The notes: generated by a model from the letters alone, not told the origin. A stretch of 9,218 bases of DNA from an uncultured Clostridia bacterium (GCA_947631875.1 CANRMV010000036.1:1-9218), one strand, 5' to 3'. Positions 1 to 6,735 are shown, counted from the stretch's first letter. Made by a program: numbers and translations.

Positions 1-382
1 CGTCAAAGCGTTTAATTTCGCGATAAGGCTTGTATAGGTTAAAACCGTTTACAATGCATTGTTCCCTAATGTGGTCCTCTTCATTCATCATTATTATAAG
101 ATGTTCGTCTGGCGAAAGCGCAACCGCCGAAATGTCCTTATTTTCAATGAGTTCCTTGCTTATAATGTGCCTTTCCAGCAGCGCATTACACTCGTTGAGA
201 GTGAGATTTTTCAGTTTAAAAATTTCCAAATCGTCAAATTTGGCAATAGCGTTTGAAACAGCACGAACGATATATTCCGCGTCCTTAACGCTTGTTAGTT
301 TCGTGAAAAAATTAAAGCCAGACACATTTCGTGCCAGCCTAATCCTAGATGAAATTGCAATGTCCTCAAACTCCTCGCTCAT
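1..382 (-). CDS. mcsB: Protein arginine kinase McsB, N-terminal part (runs off the window)
   Basis: This gene encodes the first 127 residues of a McsB-type protein arginine kinase, which phosphorylates arginines on damaged proteins to mark them for the ClpC-ClpP protease. Visible family hallmarks are ISSRIRLARN (residues 10-19), ERHIIS (70-75), and NEEDHIREQ (100-108), which includes the acidic and arginine residues of the phosphagen-kinase active site. The ATG at 380-382 follows an AAGGA ribosome binding site at 387-391. The N-terminus is shorter than usual for the family, with only about nine residues before SSRIR. The rest of the kinase domain lies beyond base 1. The gene lies 73 bases downstream of the mcsA-like gene and is probably co-transcribed with it and tex. 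The assignment is firm; only the C-terminal end is missing. Confidence 0.93.
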   Translation of the reverse strand, partial: MSEEFEDIAISSRIRLARNVSGFNFFTKLTSVKDAEYIVRAVSNAIAKFDDLEIFKLKNLTLNECNALLERHIISKELIENKDISAVALSPDEHLIIMMNEEDHIREQCIVNGFNLYKPYREIKRFD

Positions 383-455
383 TTGTTCCTTTTAAACAAA
401 ACCTATCCTGTTCAAGTTTTTTGTTTTGTTGGCTTAATGACACGCCTGCTTGAAT
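383..455 (-). pseudogene. Possible in-frame remnant of the McsA C-terminal segment
   Basis: Directly after the TAA of the mcsA-like gene the same frame stays open until a TGA at 366-368, inside mcsB. It reads IQAGVSLSQQNKKLEQD and onward. In full-length McsA proteins the HxGK.P motif is followed by a conserved A/I-G-x-x-L stretch and a charged helix, and here the G and L fall at the matching spacing from the last histidine. The later UVR motif is not recognisable. This looks like a decayed C-terminal extension, but the match is short and the reading is tentative. Confidence 0.3.
395..430 (-). promoter_or_regulatory. Small inverted repeat just upstream of the mcsB ribosome binding site
   Basis: On the minus strand AACAAAAC (423-430) and GTTTTGTT (395-402) form a perfect 8-bp inverted repeat with a 20-base loop. 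It ends three bases before the AAGGA of mcsB. In the transcript it could form a weak hairpin affecting mcsB translation. It is AT-rich and could be chance. Confidence 0.2.
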
Positions 456-608
456 TTAAAATGTGCCTTTGTGCCTTTTGCCGCCATAAAGTTTGTCCAC
501 CGCCGCCTTTATTTCAGGCAAATCATAACACTTTTCACAACCCACAAAGCCCGTTTCCATGATTTCCTTCACAGAAGTTCCGCACTTTGGACAAACATTT
601 TCGCTCAT
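456..608 (-). CDS. mcsA: Mini McsA-like zinc-finger protein (50 aa)
   Basis: This 50-residue protein has two CxxC pairs, CPKC (6-9) and CEKC (24-27), followed by a Y-G-G-x-x-H-x-G motif (41-48). That matches the second zinc-binding module of McsA, the activator of the McsB arginine kinase. Full-length McsA proteins are about 170-180 residues, with an additional N-terminal zinc module and a C-terminal coiled coil with a UVR motif; both are absent here. The ATG overlaps the tex stop codon as ATGA (605-608), with GAGG inside the end of tex as ribosome binding site, so translation is probably coupled to tex. mcsB lies 73 bases downstream, which supports the McsA identity. McsA-like residues continue in frame after the TAA, so the gene may be a truncated form. 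Identity as an McsA-type zinc module is likely; activity on McsB is inferred. Confidence 0.75.
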   Translation of the reverse strand: MSENVCPKCGTSVKEIMETGFVGCEKCYDLPEIKAAVDKLYGGKRHKGTF

Positions 609-2764
609 TTGTTTTCCTCGTCTTCAATGCCTTTCATGGTGAGGGAAATACGTTTTTTGTTGAGGTCAACTGCTGTGACTTTCACCTTAACTTTGTCGCC
701 CACTTTAACAACATCACTTGGATGCTTAACATAGCCGTCAGAAAGTTGCGATATATGCACAAGTCCGTCCTGATGCACGCCAATATCCACAAAAGCGCCA
801 AAGTCAACAACATTTCTAACAACTCCGTCAAAAATCATGCCCTCTTTAAGGTCCTCCATATGAATAACATCACTTCTAAGCACAGGTTTTGGCATACTTT
901 CACGAATATCGCGGCCAGGCTTTAAAAGTTCGTTTGTTATGTCGTTTAGTGTTGGAACGCCAATTCCGCATTCCTCTGCCACTTTCTTTTCTCCCTTTTG
1001 TTCAACCATTTTAGGCAAAAGCACAAGATTGTTGTTCTTAACATCCTCTTCTGTTAAATTGAAAAGTCTTAAAAGTTTTCTTGCCCCCTCATAACTTTCT
1101 GGGTGAACAGCGGTGTTATCAAGCACATTTTCTCCGCCAACAACCCTCAAAAAGCCGGCACATTGTTCATAGGCTTTTGGCCCAAGTTTTGGAACAGACA
1201 AAAGTTCTTCTCTTGCCTTAAAGCCCTTGTTTTTTGTTCTAAATGTAACAATGTTTTTGGCAATGCTCATGTTAAGCCCCGAAACATATGACAACAGGCT
1301 TGGTGAAGCGGTGTTAAGGTCCACACCCACGCTGTTAACGCAATCTTCCACAACCCCCGTCAAAACTTCGGTCAAGCGGTTTTGTGGCATATCATGCTGA
1401 TATTGCCCAACTCCAATGGACTTAACATCAATTTTGATAAGTTCTGCCAAAGGGTCTTGCAAACGTCTTGCAATGGAAACTGCACTTCGCAAATTTACAT
1501 CATATTCTGGAAATTCCTCAGCGGCAAGTTTTGATGCGGAATAAACCGATGCCCCAGCCTCGCTTACAACTGCATAACTCACAGGTCGGTTCACATGCTT
1601 GATAAGTTCTGCAACAAAAATTTCGCTCTCTTTTGATGCTGTTCCATTGCCAATGGCAATTATGTCAACTTTATTTTTTTCAATCATGGCTTTAAGTTTT
1701 TCCATAGCCTCTTCCGTTTTGCTTCTTGGAGGAGTTGGATAAACCACTGTTGTGTCCAAAACAGAGCCATTTTTGTCTATAACGGCAATTTTGCAGCCAT
1801 TGTGATAACCAGGGTCAAAACCCATGATAATATTGTTTTTCAAAGGACTTTCCATAAGAAGTGGCTTCAAATTCACTTCAAACATCTTGATTGCTTGCTC
1901 GTCAGCCATATCCGTGAGGTTGTTTCGGCACTCTCTTTCAAGTGCAGGGAAAAGCAACCTTTCATAGGCATCTGCAATAACCTCGTCCATCAAAGCGTTG
2001 GTGTCCTCATTGTCCTTCTTAAATTCCTTTTCGATAACTGGAATTGTGAGTTTTTCGTCAATAACAACATCAACTTTCAGGCATTTTTCTTTTTCGCCAC
2101 GATTGATTGCCAAAACTCTGTGGCTTGGCAAGTTTTTAATTTCTTGCTTAAAGCCAGAATAAGTTTCATAAGTTGGGCTGTTTTCATTCTCCAAAAGAGT
2201 GCATTGCAAAAAGCCCTTGCTTGCAATAATTTCTCTAAGTTCTTTTCTAAGGTCGGCGCTGTCGGAAATGCGTTCTGCAACAATATCCTTTGCCCCAGCG
2301 ATTGCCTCTTCCACAGTTGGAACTTCCTCTGTTATGAAATTCTTTGCCTCTTCAAGCACTTTTTTGTCCTTAGATTGTGCTTGCAAAATATCCGCCAAAG
2401 GCTCCAAGCCCTTTGCAATGGCAACCGATGCCCTCGTTTTTCTCTTTGGCTTGTATGGACGATAAATATCCTCAACTTCCGTGAGCGTCATCGCCTCTTC
2501 CAAAGCCGTTTTAAGTTCTTCCGTCCACTTTCCTTGTTCGGTGATAACTTTTTCAACTTTTGCTTTTTCATCGTCAAGATTGCGCAGATATTTCAATCTG
2601 TCCGCAAAATTTCTCAGCACTTGGTCGTCACAAGAGCCATGCATTTCCTTTCTATATCTTGCAATGAAAGGAATTGTGTTGCCCTCGTCAATGAGGTTTA
2701 TAATGTTTTCTGTGTAATCGGCTCTAAGCCCAAATTCGCTTGATAATCTTTCTTTAATTGTCAT
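605..2764 (-). CDS. tex: Tex-family RNA-binding transcription accessory protein
   Basis: Full-length Tex protein of 719 residues, a cytoplasmic nucleic-acid-binding factor linked to transcription and stress tolerance in bacteria. The order of parts is typical: an N-terminal helical region (1-310) with the family motif NTIPFIARYRKE (29-40); a YqgF/RNase H-like domain starting at GFDPGYHNGCK (315-325) with IGNGTASKESE (371-381), VVSEAGASVYSAS (399-411) and SIARRLQDPLAEL (430-442); the GVGQYQHD motif (451-458); a helix-hairpin-helix region around SVPKLGPKAYEQCAGF (523-538); and a C-terminal S1 RNA-binding domain (640-710). The ATG at 2764 has AAGGAG eight bases upstream, inside the end of the preceding gene, which it overlaps by 11 bases. 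Its own stop overlaps the next gene by 4 bases. Nothing appears damaged. The gene is usually monocistronic or variably placed, so its linkage with mcsA/mcsB is a local feature. Confidence 0.97.
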   Translation of the reverse strand: MTIKERLSSEFGLRADYTENIINLIDEGNTIPFIARYRKEMHGSCDDQVLRNFADRLKYLRNLDDEKAKVEKVITEQGKWTEELKTALEEAMTLTEVEDIYRPYKPKRKTRASVAIAKGLEPLADILQAQSKDKKVLEEAKNFITEEVPTVEEAIAGAKDIVAERISDSADLRKELREIIASKGFLQCTLLENENSPTYETYSGFKQEIKNLPSHRVLAINRGEKEKCLKVDVVIDEKLTIPVIEKEFKKDNEDTNALMDEVIADAYERLLFPALERECRNNLTDMADEQAIKMFEVNLKPLLMESPLKNNIIMGFDPGYHNGCKIAVIDKNGSVLDTTVVYPTPPRSKTEEAMEKLKAMIEKNKVDIIAIGNGTASKESEIFVAELIKHVNRPVSYAVVSEAGASVYSASKLAAEEFPEYDVNLRSAVSIARRLQDPLAELIKIDVKSIGVGQYQHDMPQNRLTEVLTGVVEDCVNSVGVDLNTASPSLLSYVSGLNMSIAKNIVTFRTKNKGFKAREELLSVPKLGPKAYEQCAGFLRVVGGENVLDNTAVHPESYEGARKLLRLFNLTEEDVKNNNLVLLPKMVEQKGEKKVAEECGIGVPTLNDITNELLKPGRDIRESMPKPVLRSDVIHMEDLKEGMIFDGVVRNVVDFGAFVDIGVHQDGLVHISQLSDGYVKHPSDVVKVGDKVKVKVTAVDLNKKRISLTMKGIEDEENK

Positions 2765-3779
2765 CTTTGTTTCTCCTTGTTAACATTTCTGTCATCATTT
2801 TAATATTATCATAAGTTGGCATATCTTGTATAGCAATTTCGCCATTTTTTTGAACAATCTCGCCCTCATCCACCGTCATAATCAAATCGTGATTGTTTTT
2901 CTCCCACACAAGCGTTTTCAATATGTTGTCATACAGCGAATTGTCGTTTCGCACCACAATGAAATTTGCCAAATCCCCTTCAACAAGTTTGGTTGTTCCC
3001 AAAAGGGCAAGTTTTAAGGCATCTTGCTCGGAAAACACTTCTTCGCTTTCAAACATGCTTCTCATTTGCATGATAATAAGGCGCATATATTCAAAAAAAT
3101 CTATCTCAAAAGTGTTTCCACTTCCCAGCCCAATTTGAAAATCCATGTTTTTCAAACGATATAAATTTGTTGGCCGTATTCCGAGTTTTCCATCCTCAAA
3201 CGGTGTCACAATGAAAATGCAGTCATATTGCTTTAAAAGTTCAAGTTCGTCCTTTTCAAAACAGTTGCCGCCCACAATCACGGGATGCAAATCCAAAAAT
3301 CCAAAATCTTCCAGCACATTTGGCAGCGTTTTTTTGTATAATTTGTCAATCGTGCCAAGTTCTTCCAAAGTTTTTCCAATTTTCAAAAATGGAAGTTTAA
3401 ACTTTTGATGACACTCTTCAAACAAAAGGTCAAGTTCCGTTTCGCTTAAATTTTCAAGATTTTGAATAAGTTTGAAATTTTTTCCAGATTCCTGCAAATT
3501 AAACTTTCCAAAATCATTCACAACCACTGCGCCGGCAAGATAATTTTTAAACTTCATCATAAAAAAATTGTTAACCGGCATAAAAGCCTCACCCTTAGCC
3601 CCATTTCCGCCATAAACTTTAAACATATTGGAAAGATTTGAGGTTTCATTCACATTTATTTGTCCGTCAGTTTGCAGCCCGTAAGTTGTCAAAAGTGCCT
3701 CGTCACTGTTGCAAAACATATTCACAAAAGCCGGCATAACCAATTTTTGGTGCAATTCTTGCAATCCTTTCGCCGTCAA
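2754..3779 (-). CDS. Degenerate amidohydrolase-like protein, main body (catalytic residues lost; 5' frame broken)
   Basis: This 341-codon frame (TTG at 3779; an alternative ATG lies at 3737) resembles the body of TrzN/MtaD-type amidohydrolases: KLVMPAFVN (12-20), where MPGFVNxHxH is expected; LDLHPVIVGG (162-171) at the usual LAHC strand; GLGSGNTFEIDFFEYMRL (217-234) where GTDGxxSNNxxDMFEEMR is expected; and a C-terminal GDLANFIVV (268-276) like the family's GxxADLVVL. All metal-binding positions I can place have changed: HxH is F-C-N (22-24), the helix histidine is near K133, the AHC histidine is a glycine (170-171), and the GTD aspartate is G221. It is therefore expected to lack the normal hydrolase chemistry. 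The N-terminal strands are encoded in another frame just upstream (3703-3882), so the gene is probably broken or has a pseudoenzyme product. It overlaps tex by 11 bases. Family assignment is moderate; function is unknown. Confidence 0.7.
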   Translation of the reverse strand: MTAKGLQELHQKLVMPAFVNMFCNSDEALLTTYGLQTDGQINVNETSNLSNMFKVYGGNGAKGEAFMPVNNFFMMKFKNYLAGAVVVNDFGKFNLQESGKNFKLIQNLENLSETELDLLFEECHQKFKLPFLKIGKTLEELGTIDKLYKKTLPNVLEDFGFLDLHPVIVGGNCFEKDELELLKQYDCIFIVTPFEDGKLGIRPTNLYRLKNMDFQIGLGSGNTFEIDFFEYMRLIIMQMRSMFESEEVFSEQDALKLALLGTTKLVEGDLANFIVVRNDNSLYDNILKTLVWEKNNHDLIMTVDEGEIVQKNGEIAIQDMPTYDNIKMMTEMLTRRNKDDN

Positions 3780-3882
3780 CCAAAATGTCCACTTTTTCCA
3801 CGCTTGCGTTTTCTATGTCCACAAGACGAGCATTTTTAAAAAGTTTTTGTCGCTTAAATTGTATGATGTTATTCTTTGGCAT
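3703..3882 (-). pseudogene. N-terminal fragment of the amidohydrolase-like gene, in a different frame
   Basis: From the ATG at 3882, with GGAG at 3888-3891 five bases upstream, a 59-residue frame runs to a TGA at 3703-3705. Residues such as LFKNARLVDIENASVEK followed by VDILVDGERIARIAPK match the start of amidohydrolases, where a small beta-sandwich (KNARxVD...DVLVxDGRIAxI) precedes the MPGFVNxHxH strand. The matching continuation KLVMPAFVN is in the +1 frame, with the switch near the A5 run at 3744-3748. The usual 10-15 residues between the two blocks (the VIDAxGK strand) are also missing, which suggests an out-of-frame deletion rather than a simple one-base slip. The good ribosome binding site and promoter show that this is the original gene start. 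Confidence 0.7.
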
Positions 3883-3915
3883 AATTTCTCCATAAAAAAT
3901 CATTCTAACATAGAA

Positions 3916-3945
3916 ATTATATCAAAAAAAGGTTTCAAAAAGCAA
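3916..3945 (-). promoter_or_regulatory. Extended -10 promoter of the amidohydrolase-tex-mcsA-mcsB operon
   Basis: On the minus strand there is TTGCTT (3940-3945), an 18-base spacer, and a perfect TATAAT (3916-3921) preceded by TG to give TGATATAAT, an extended -10. Transcription would start near 3909, leaving a leader of about 28 bases with the GGAG site before the ATG at 3882. The -35 directly abuts the dinB start codon at 3946. Confidence 0.7.
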
Positions 3946-5142
3946 ATGAAAGAGCGAACAATTTTGCATTCAGATGTAAACAATTTTTTTGCATCAGTGG
4001 AGTGCACACAAAATCCACAACTTGTTGGAAAGCCTGTTGCTGTCGCGGGAAATCCAAAGAAAAGAAACGGAATAATTTTGGCAAAAAACGAAATTGCAAA
4101 ATCTTTTGGTGTTAAAACAGGCGAGGCCATTTGGCAGGCACAAAACAAATGTCCAGAACTTGTGACTGTTGGGCCGCATTATGACCAATATGAAAAAATA
4201 TCCAAGCAACTGCATCAGTTGTATTTGAATTACACCGATTTGGTTGAGCCACTCGGCCTTGATGAATGTTGGCTTGATGTGACTGACAGTTTGAAATATT
4301 TTGGCAAAAGCGGAGTTGAGATTGCAGACGAAATAAGGCAAAAAGTGAAACAAACTTTTGGGTTCACTGTTTCAGTTGGCGTTTCGTTTTCAAAAATATT
4401 TGCAAAACTTGGAAGCGATTTCAAAAAGCCAGATGCCACAACAGAGTTCACAAGAGAAAATTTCAAAGAAAAAACATATTCTTTGCCACTAAATTCAATC
4501 GTTGGAATTGGTGGCAGGCTGGCAAGCAAATTTGAAAAGATGAACATACAAACAATCGGCGATTTTGTTTCGCTAAAAGAAGATTTTATTGAGCATTTGT
4601 TGGGAAAAGTTGGAAAAGAACTTCACCAAAAACTTTTAGGCGAATTTTATGACCCTGTGAAGTGCTATTATAACCTTGCTCCGCCAAAAAGCATTGGAAA
4701 CGGAACAACAACAATAGAGGATATTCAAATCAAAAGCGACATTGAAAAAGTTGTAAAATTTTTGGCAGAAAAAATTGCCAAGCGAATGGCAAGCGAAAAC
4801 TATGAAGGCAGTTGCATTTCAGTTACAATCAAAACTGCAAACTTTGAAAGATTTCATCACAGCCACACCATCGCTCCAATCAGGTCAAGTGAAGAAATCT
4901 TTGACAGAGCCATGACACTTATAGATTCTTTTTGGCACTATGACAAAATGGTGCGTGCCATACGCGTTAGGATGTCTAGTTTAAACAAACTGAGCAAGTT
5001 GGAGCAACTTTCTCTTTTCAATGAGGACACGAATAATCTAAATCAAAGCATAAAACAAATTCAGCAAAAATATGGTGATGACAAAATTTTCATAGCAAGT
5101 GACACAAAATCTTTCATCAATCGCAATGGCCCTCATTCATAG
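3946..5142 (+). CDS. dinB: DNA polymerase IV (Y-family, DinB)
   Basis: Complete 398-residue Y-family translesion DNA polymerase, which copies damaged templates with low fidelity. Visible features are the first metal-binding aspartate in HSDVNNFFASVE (8-19, D10), the second catalytic block GLDECWLDVT (104-113, D106/E107) in the form seen in clostridial enzymes, the SVGVSFSKIFAKLGSDFKKP palm motif (143-162), the helix-hairpin-helix SIVGIGGRLASKF (184-196), a little-finger domain to about 345, and a canonical sliding-clamp binding motif QLSLF (354-358). I chose the ATG at 3946 because the family starts MKxRxILHSDVNxFFASVE. The frame is open further upstream, but that is antisense to the amidohydrolase gene. 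The ribosome binding site is weak (AAAGG, 13 bases away). A poor promoter match, TTGTCG-N17-TATTCT, lies at 3847-3875. I see no LexA-type box. It is divergent from the tex operon and convergent with the aldehyde dehydrogenase gene. Confidence 0.95.
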   Translation: MKERTILHSDVNNFFASVECTQNPQLVGKPVAVAGNPKKRNGIILAKNEIAKSFGVKTGEAIWQAQNKCPELVTVGPHYDQYEKISKQLHQLYLNYTDLVEPLGLDECWLDVTDSLKYFGKSGVEIADEIRQKVKQTFGFTVSVGVSFSKIFAKLGSDFKKPDATTEFTRENFKEKTYSLPLNSIVGIGGRLASKFEKMNIQTIGDFVSLKEDFIEHLLGKVGKELHQKLLGEFYDPVKCYYNLAPPKSIGNGTTTIEDIQIKSDIEKVVKFLAEKIAKRMASENYEGSCISVTIKTANFERFHHSHTIAPIRSSEEIFDRAMTLIDSFWHYDKMVRAIRVRMSSLNKLSKLEQLSLFNEDTNNLNQSIKQIQQKYGDDKIFIASDTKSFINRNGPHS

Positions 5143-5171
5143 CATCCAAAGTTGCAAAAAATAAATATAAC

Positions 5172-5240
5172 AAAAATAATTAAAAAATAAACAAAAATTG
5201 ACAAAAAATCACAAAAAATCGAATTTTTCAACCATTTTTT
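5172..5240. other. Helically phased A/T-tracts, predicted curved DNA
   Basis: Seven A or T runs of 5-6 bases lie at 5172-5176, 5182-5187, 5193-5197, 5203-5208, 5213-5218, 5224-5228 and 5235-5240. Their centres are 10-11.5 bases apart, averaging close to one DNA turn. Such phasing is known to give intrinsic curvature. It includes a direct 10-base repeat, ACAAAAAATC, at 5201-5210 and 5211-5220. It lies in the gap between convergent dinB and the aldehyde dehydrogenase gene. The role is unknown. Confidence 0.6.
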
Positions 5241-5297
5241 CATACGATATAATGGAATTTTTAGGTTTTTCTGGTTATTTTTTGTTTATTTTTAATT
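5178..5297. repeat. Long-range AT-rich inverted repeat in the convergent intergenic gap (5143-5358)
   Basis: AAAAATAAACAAAAA (5183-5197) is repeated inverted and perfectly as TTTTTGTTTATTTTT (5279-5293). With one bulged base the pairing extends to 5178 and 5297. Inside it are the shorter pairs AACCA/TGGTT (5230-5234, 5272-5276) and CCATT/AATGG (5232-5236, 5251-5255). Tandem copies of TTAATATTTTT lie at 5300-5322. I see no GC-rich rho-independent terminator in the 216-base gap, so this AT-rich palindrome and the T-runs at 5278-5322 are the only candidates for ending the two convergent transcripts. A TATAAT at 5248-5253 with a weak TTTTCA 17 bases upstream could be a plus-strand promoter, but no gene follows it. 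Confidence 0.35.
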
Positions 5298-5358
5298 TTT
5301 TAATATTTTTTTAATATTTTTTCATATTTAAACATTCTATTAAAAACAACCAACATTC

Positions 5359-6735
5359 TCATTTTAAAAAGAATTTAATAAACCAAGTTTTAACTTTGTT
5401 GAAAGGTTGATATCTAAAAGGCATGTCAATTAAATTAGATTTCTTAACAACGCTTTTGTAATGCGAAAATGTTTCAAAGCCAAATTTGCCGTGATATGCC
5501 CCAAGCCCGCTTTGTTTAACTCCACCAAAAGCAAGGTGGTTGTTTGCAATGTGCATGATTGTGTCATTCACACATCCGCCGCCAAATTGACATTGTGAAA
5601 GCACAAGATTTTGATTTTCTTTTGATTTTGAAAAAATGTAAAGTGCCAAAGGTTTTGACATTGAATTAACTTTTTTCACAACTTCATCAATTTCTTTAAA
5701 AGTGAGAATTGGCAAAACGGGCCCAAAAATTTCTCTTTGCATGGCCCTATCTTCAAAAGTTGAGTTCAATATTGTTGGCTCAATTTTCAAAGTGTTTTCA
5801 TCCACCCTGCCACCAAACAAAATTTTGTTCTCTTCAATAAGTTCCCTCACCGCGTTGAATTGTTTTTCGTTTTTCATCTTTGGATAATTTTTGTTTGTGA
5901 GTGGGTCAACAGAATACTGCCTTATAATTTCGCACTCAATTTCTTTTACAAGCCTATCCCTGACACTCTCTTGGCAATAGACGTAATCCGGAGCAACGCA
6001 AGTTTGCCCCGCGTTTAAAAGTTTCCCAAACACAATCCTTTTTGCCGCAAGAGGAATGTTTGCTGTTTCGTCAACTATGCATGGACTTTTGCCTCCCATT
6101 TCAAGCGTGACAGGCGTGAAATGTTCTTTTGCTTTTTCCATAACAATTTTTCCAACTCGCATACTGCCGGTGTAGAATATGTAATCCAAATCCTGGTCCA
6201 AAAGCACCGTGCATTCGTCAACACTTCCAAGAACAGTTGTTGCATGCTCCGGCTCAAAAGTTTTTGCGATAAGTGTTTCCATAACTTTGCTGGTGTTTGC
6301 CGAAACACTGCTTGGCTTCAAAATCACAGTGTTGCCCGCAGCGATTGCATCAACAAGTGGCTCCATTGAAAGCAAAAATGGATAATTCCATGGGCTAATA
6401 ATAAGCACCACCCCATAGGCGCTTGCCACGCGATAACTTTTCGCAGGGAAATTTGAAAGTGGCGAATATGCCCTTTTCTTTTTTGTCAGTTTTCTCATGT
6501 GCCTCAGCATATAACTTATCTCGGACAAAACCAGCCCAATTTCCGTCATATAACTCTCAGTTTCGCATTTGTTTAGGTCGGCCTTTAACGCCTCGCAAAT
6601 TTGCGGAGTCATCTCTTTTATGTTTTTGTAAAGATTTTTTAAGGTTTCTTTGCGTTTTTGAACAGAAATAACAGGTTCTTTTGCCAAAAACTCTCTTTGA
6701 TTTTCAAGTTTTGAAATAATTTTCTTAGTGTCCAT
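5359..6735 (-). CDS. NAD(P)-dependent aldehyde dehydrogenase, class 3-like
   Basis: Complete 458-residue aldehyde dehydrogenase that oxidises an aldehyde to the carboxylate. Its length and sequence fit the class 3 group (ALDH3/YwdH/fatty and aromatic aldehyde types), which lacks the longer N-terminus of other classes. Catalytic features are intact: the oxyanion asparagine in SPWNYPF (N117), the cofactor lysine in ILKPSS (K140), the FYTGS loop (187-191), the general-base glutamate in TLEMGGKSP (E212), the nucleophilic cysteine in GQTCVAP (C246), and EIFGPVLPI. The C-terminus is basic and hydrophobic (FNKVKTWFIKFFLK), and in relatives this end can contact membranes; that role here is inferred. 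The ATG at 6735 overlaps the end of the alcohol dehydrogenase gene by 11 bases and uses GAGG six bases upstream, so the two are translated as a pair. The substrate cannot be read from sequence. Confidence 0.93.
   Translation of the reverse strand: MDTKKIISKLENQREFLAKEPVISVQKRKETLKNLYKNIKEMTPQICEALKADLNKCETESYMTEIGLVLSEISYMLRHMRKLTKKKRAYSPLSNFPAKSYRVASAYGVVLIISPWNYPFLLSMEPLVDAIAAGNTVILKPSSVSANTSKVMETLIAKTFEPEHATTVLGSVDECTVLLDQDLDYIFYTGSMRVGKIVMEKAKEHFTPVTLEMGGKSPCIVDETANIPLAAKRIVFGKLLNAGQTCVAPDYVYCQESVRDRLVKEIECEIIRQYSVDPLTNKNYPKMKNEKQFNAVRELIEENKILFGGRVDENTLKIEPTILNSTFEDRAMQREIFGPVLPILTFKEIDEVVKKVNSMSKPLALYIFSKSKENQNLVLSQCQFGGGCVNDTIMHIANNHLAFGGVKQSGLGAYHGKFGFETFSHYKSVVKKSNLIDMPFRYQPFNKVKTWFIKFFLK

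Noticed and set aside
1802..2743. A 313-codon open frame on the plus strand
   Set aside because: It lies wholly antisense to the well-supported tex gene, has no ribosome binding site, and its product is rich in Phe/Cys/Asn with no family motif. It is a by-product of tex codon use.
3709..3945. Upstream extension of the dinB frame to 3709
   Set aside because: The family begins at MKERTILHSDVNNFF, and the extension is antisense to the amidohydrolase 5' end with no conserved sequence.
3941..3975. LexA/SOS box near dinB (GAAC at 3956)
   Set aside because: No GTTC partner at the spacing of the Gram-positive SOS box, and it would lie inside the coding region.
5201..5220. Short direct repeats as a CRISPR or iteron array
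   Set aside because: Only two exact 10-base copies without spacers. They are part of the A-tract pattern and no cas or replication gene is present.
5198..5226. Perfect TTGACA at 5198-5203 as a -35 promoter element
   Set aside because: At 17-18 bases spacing there is only GAATTT/AATTTT, and no gene follows on the plus strand. It arises within the A-tract repeats.
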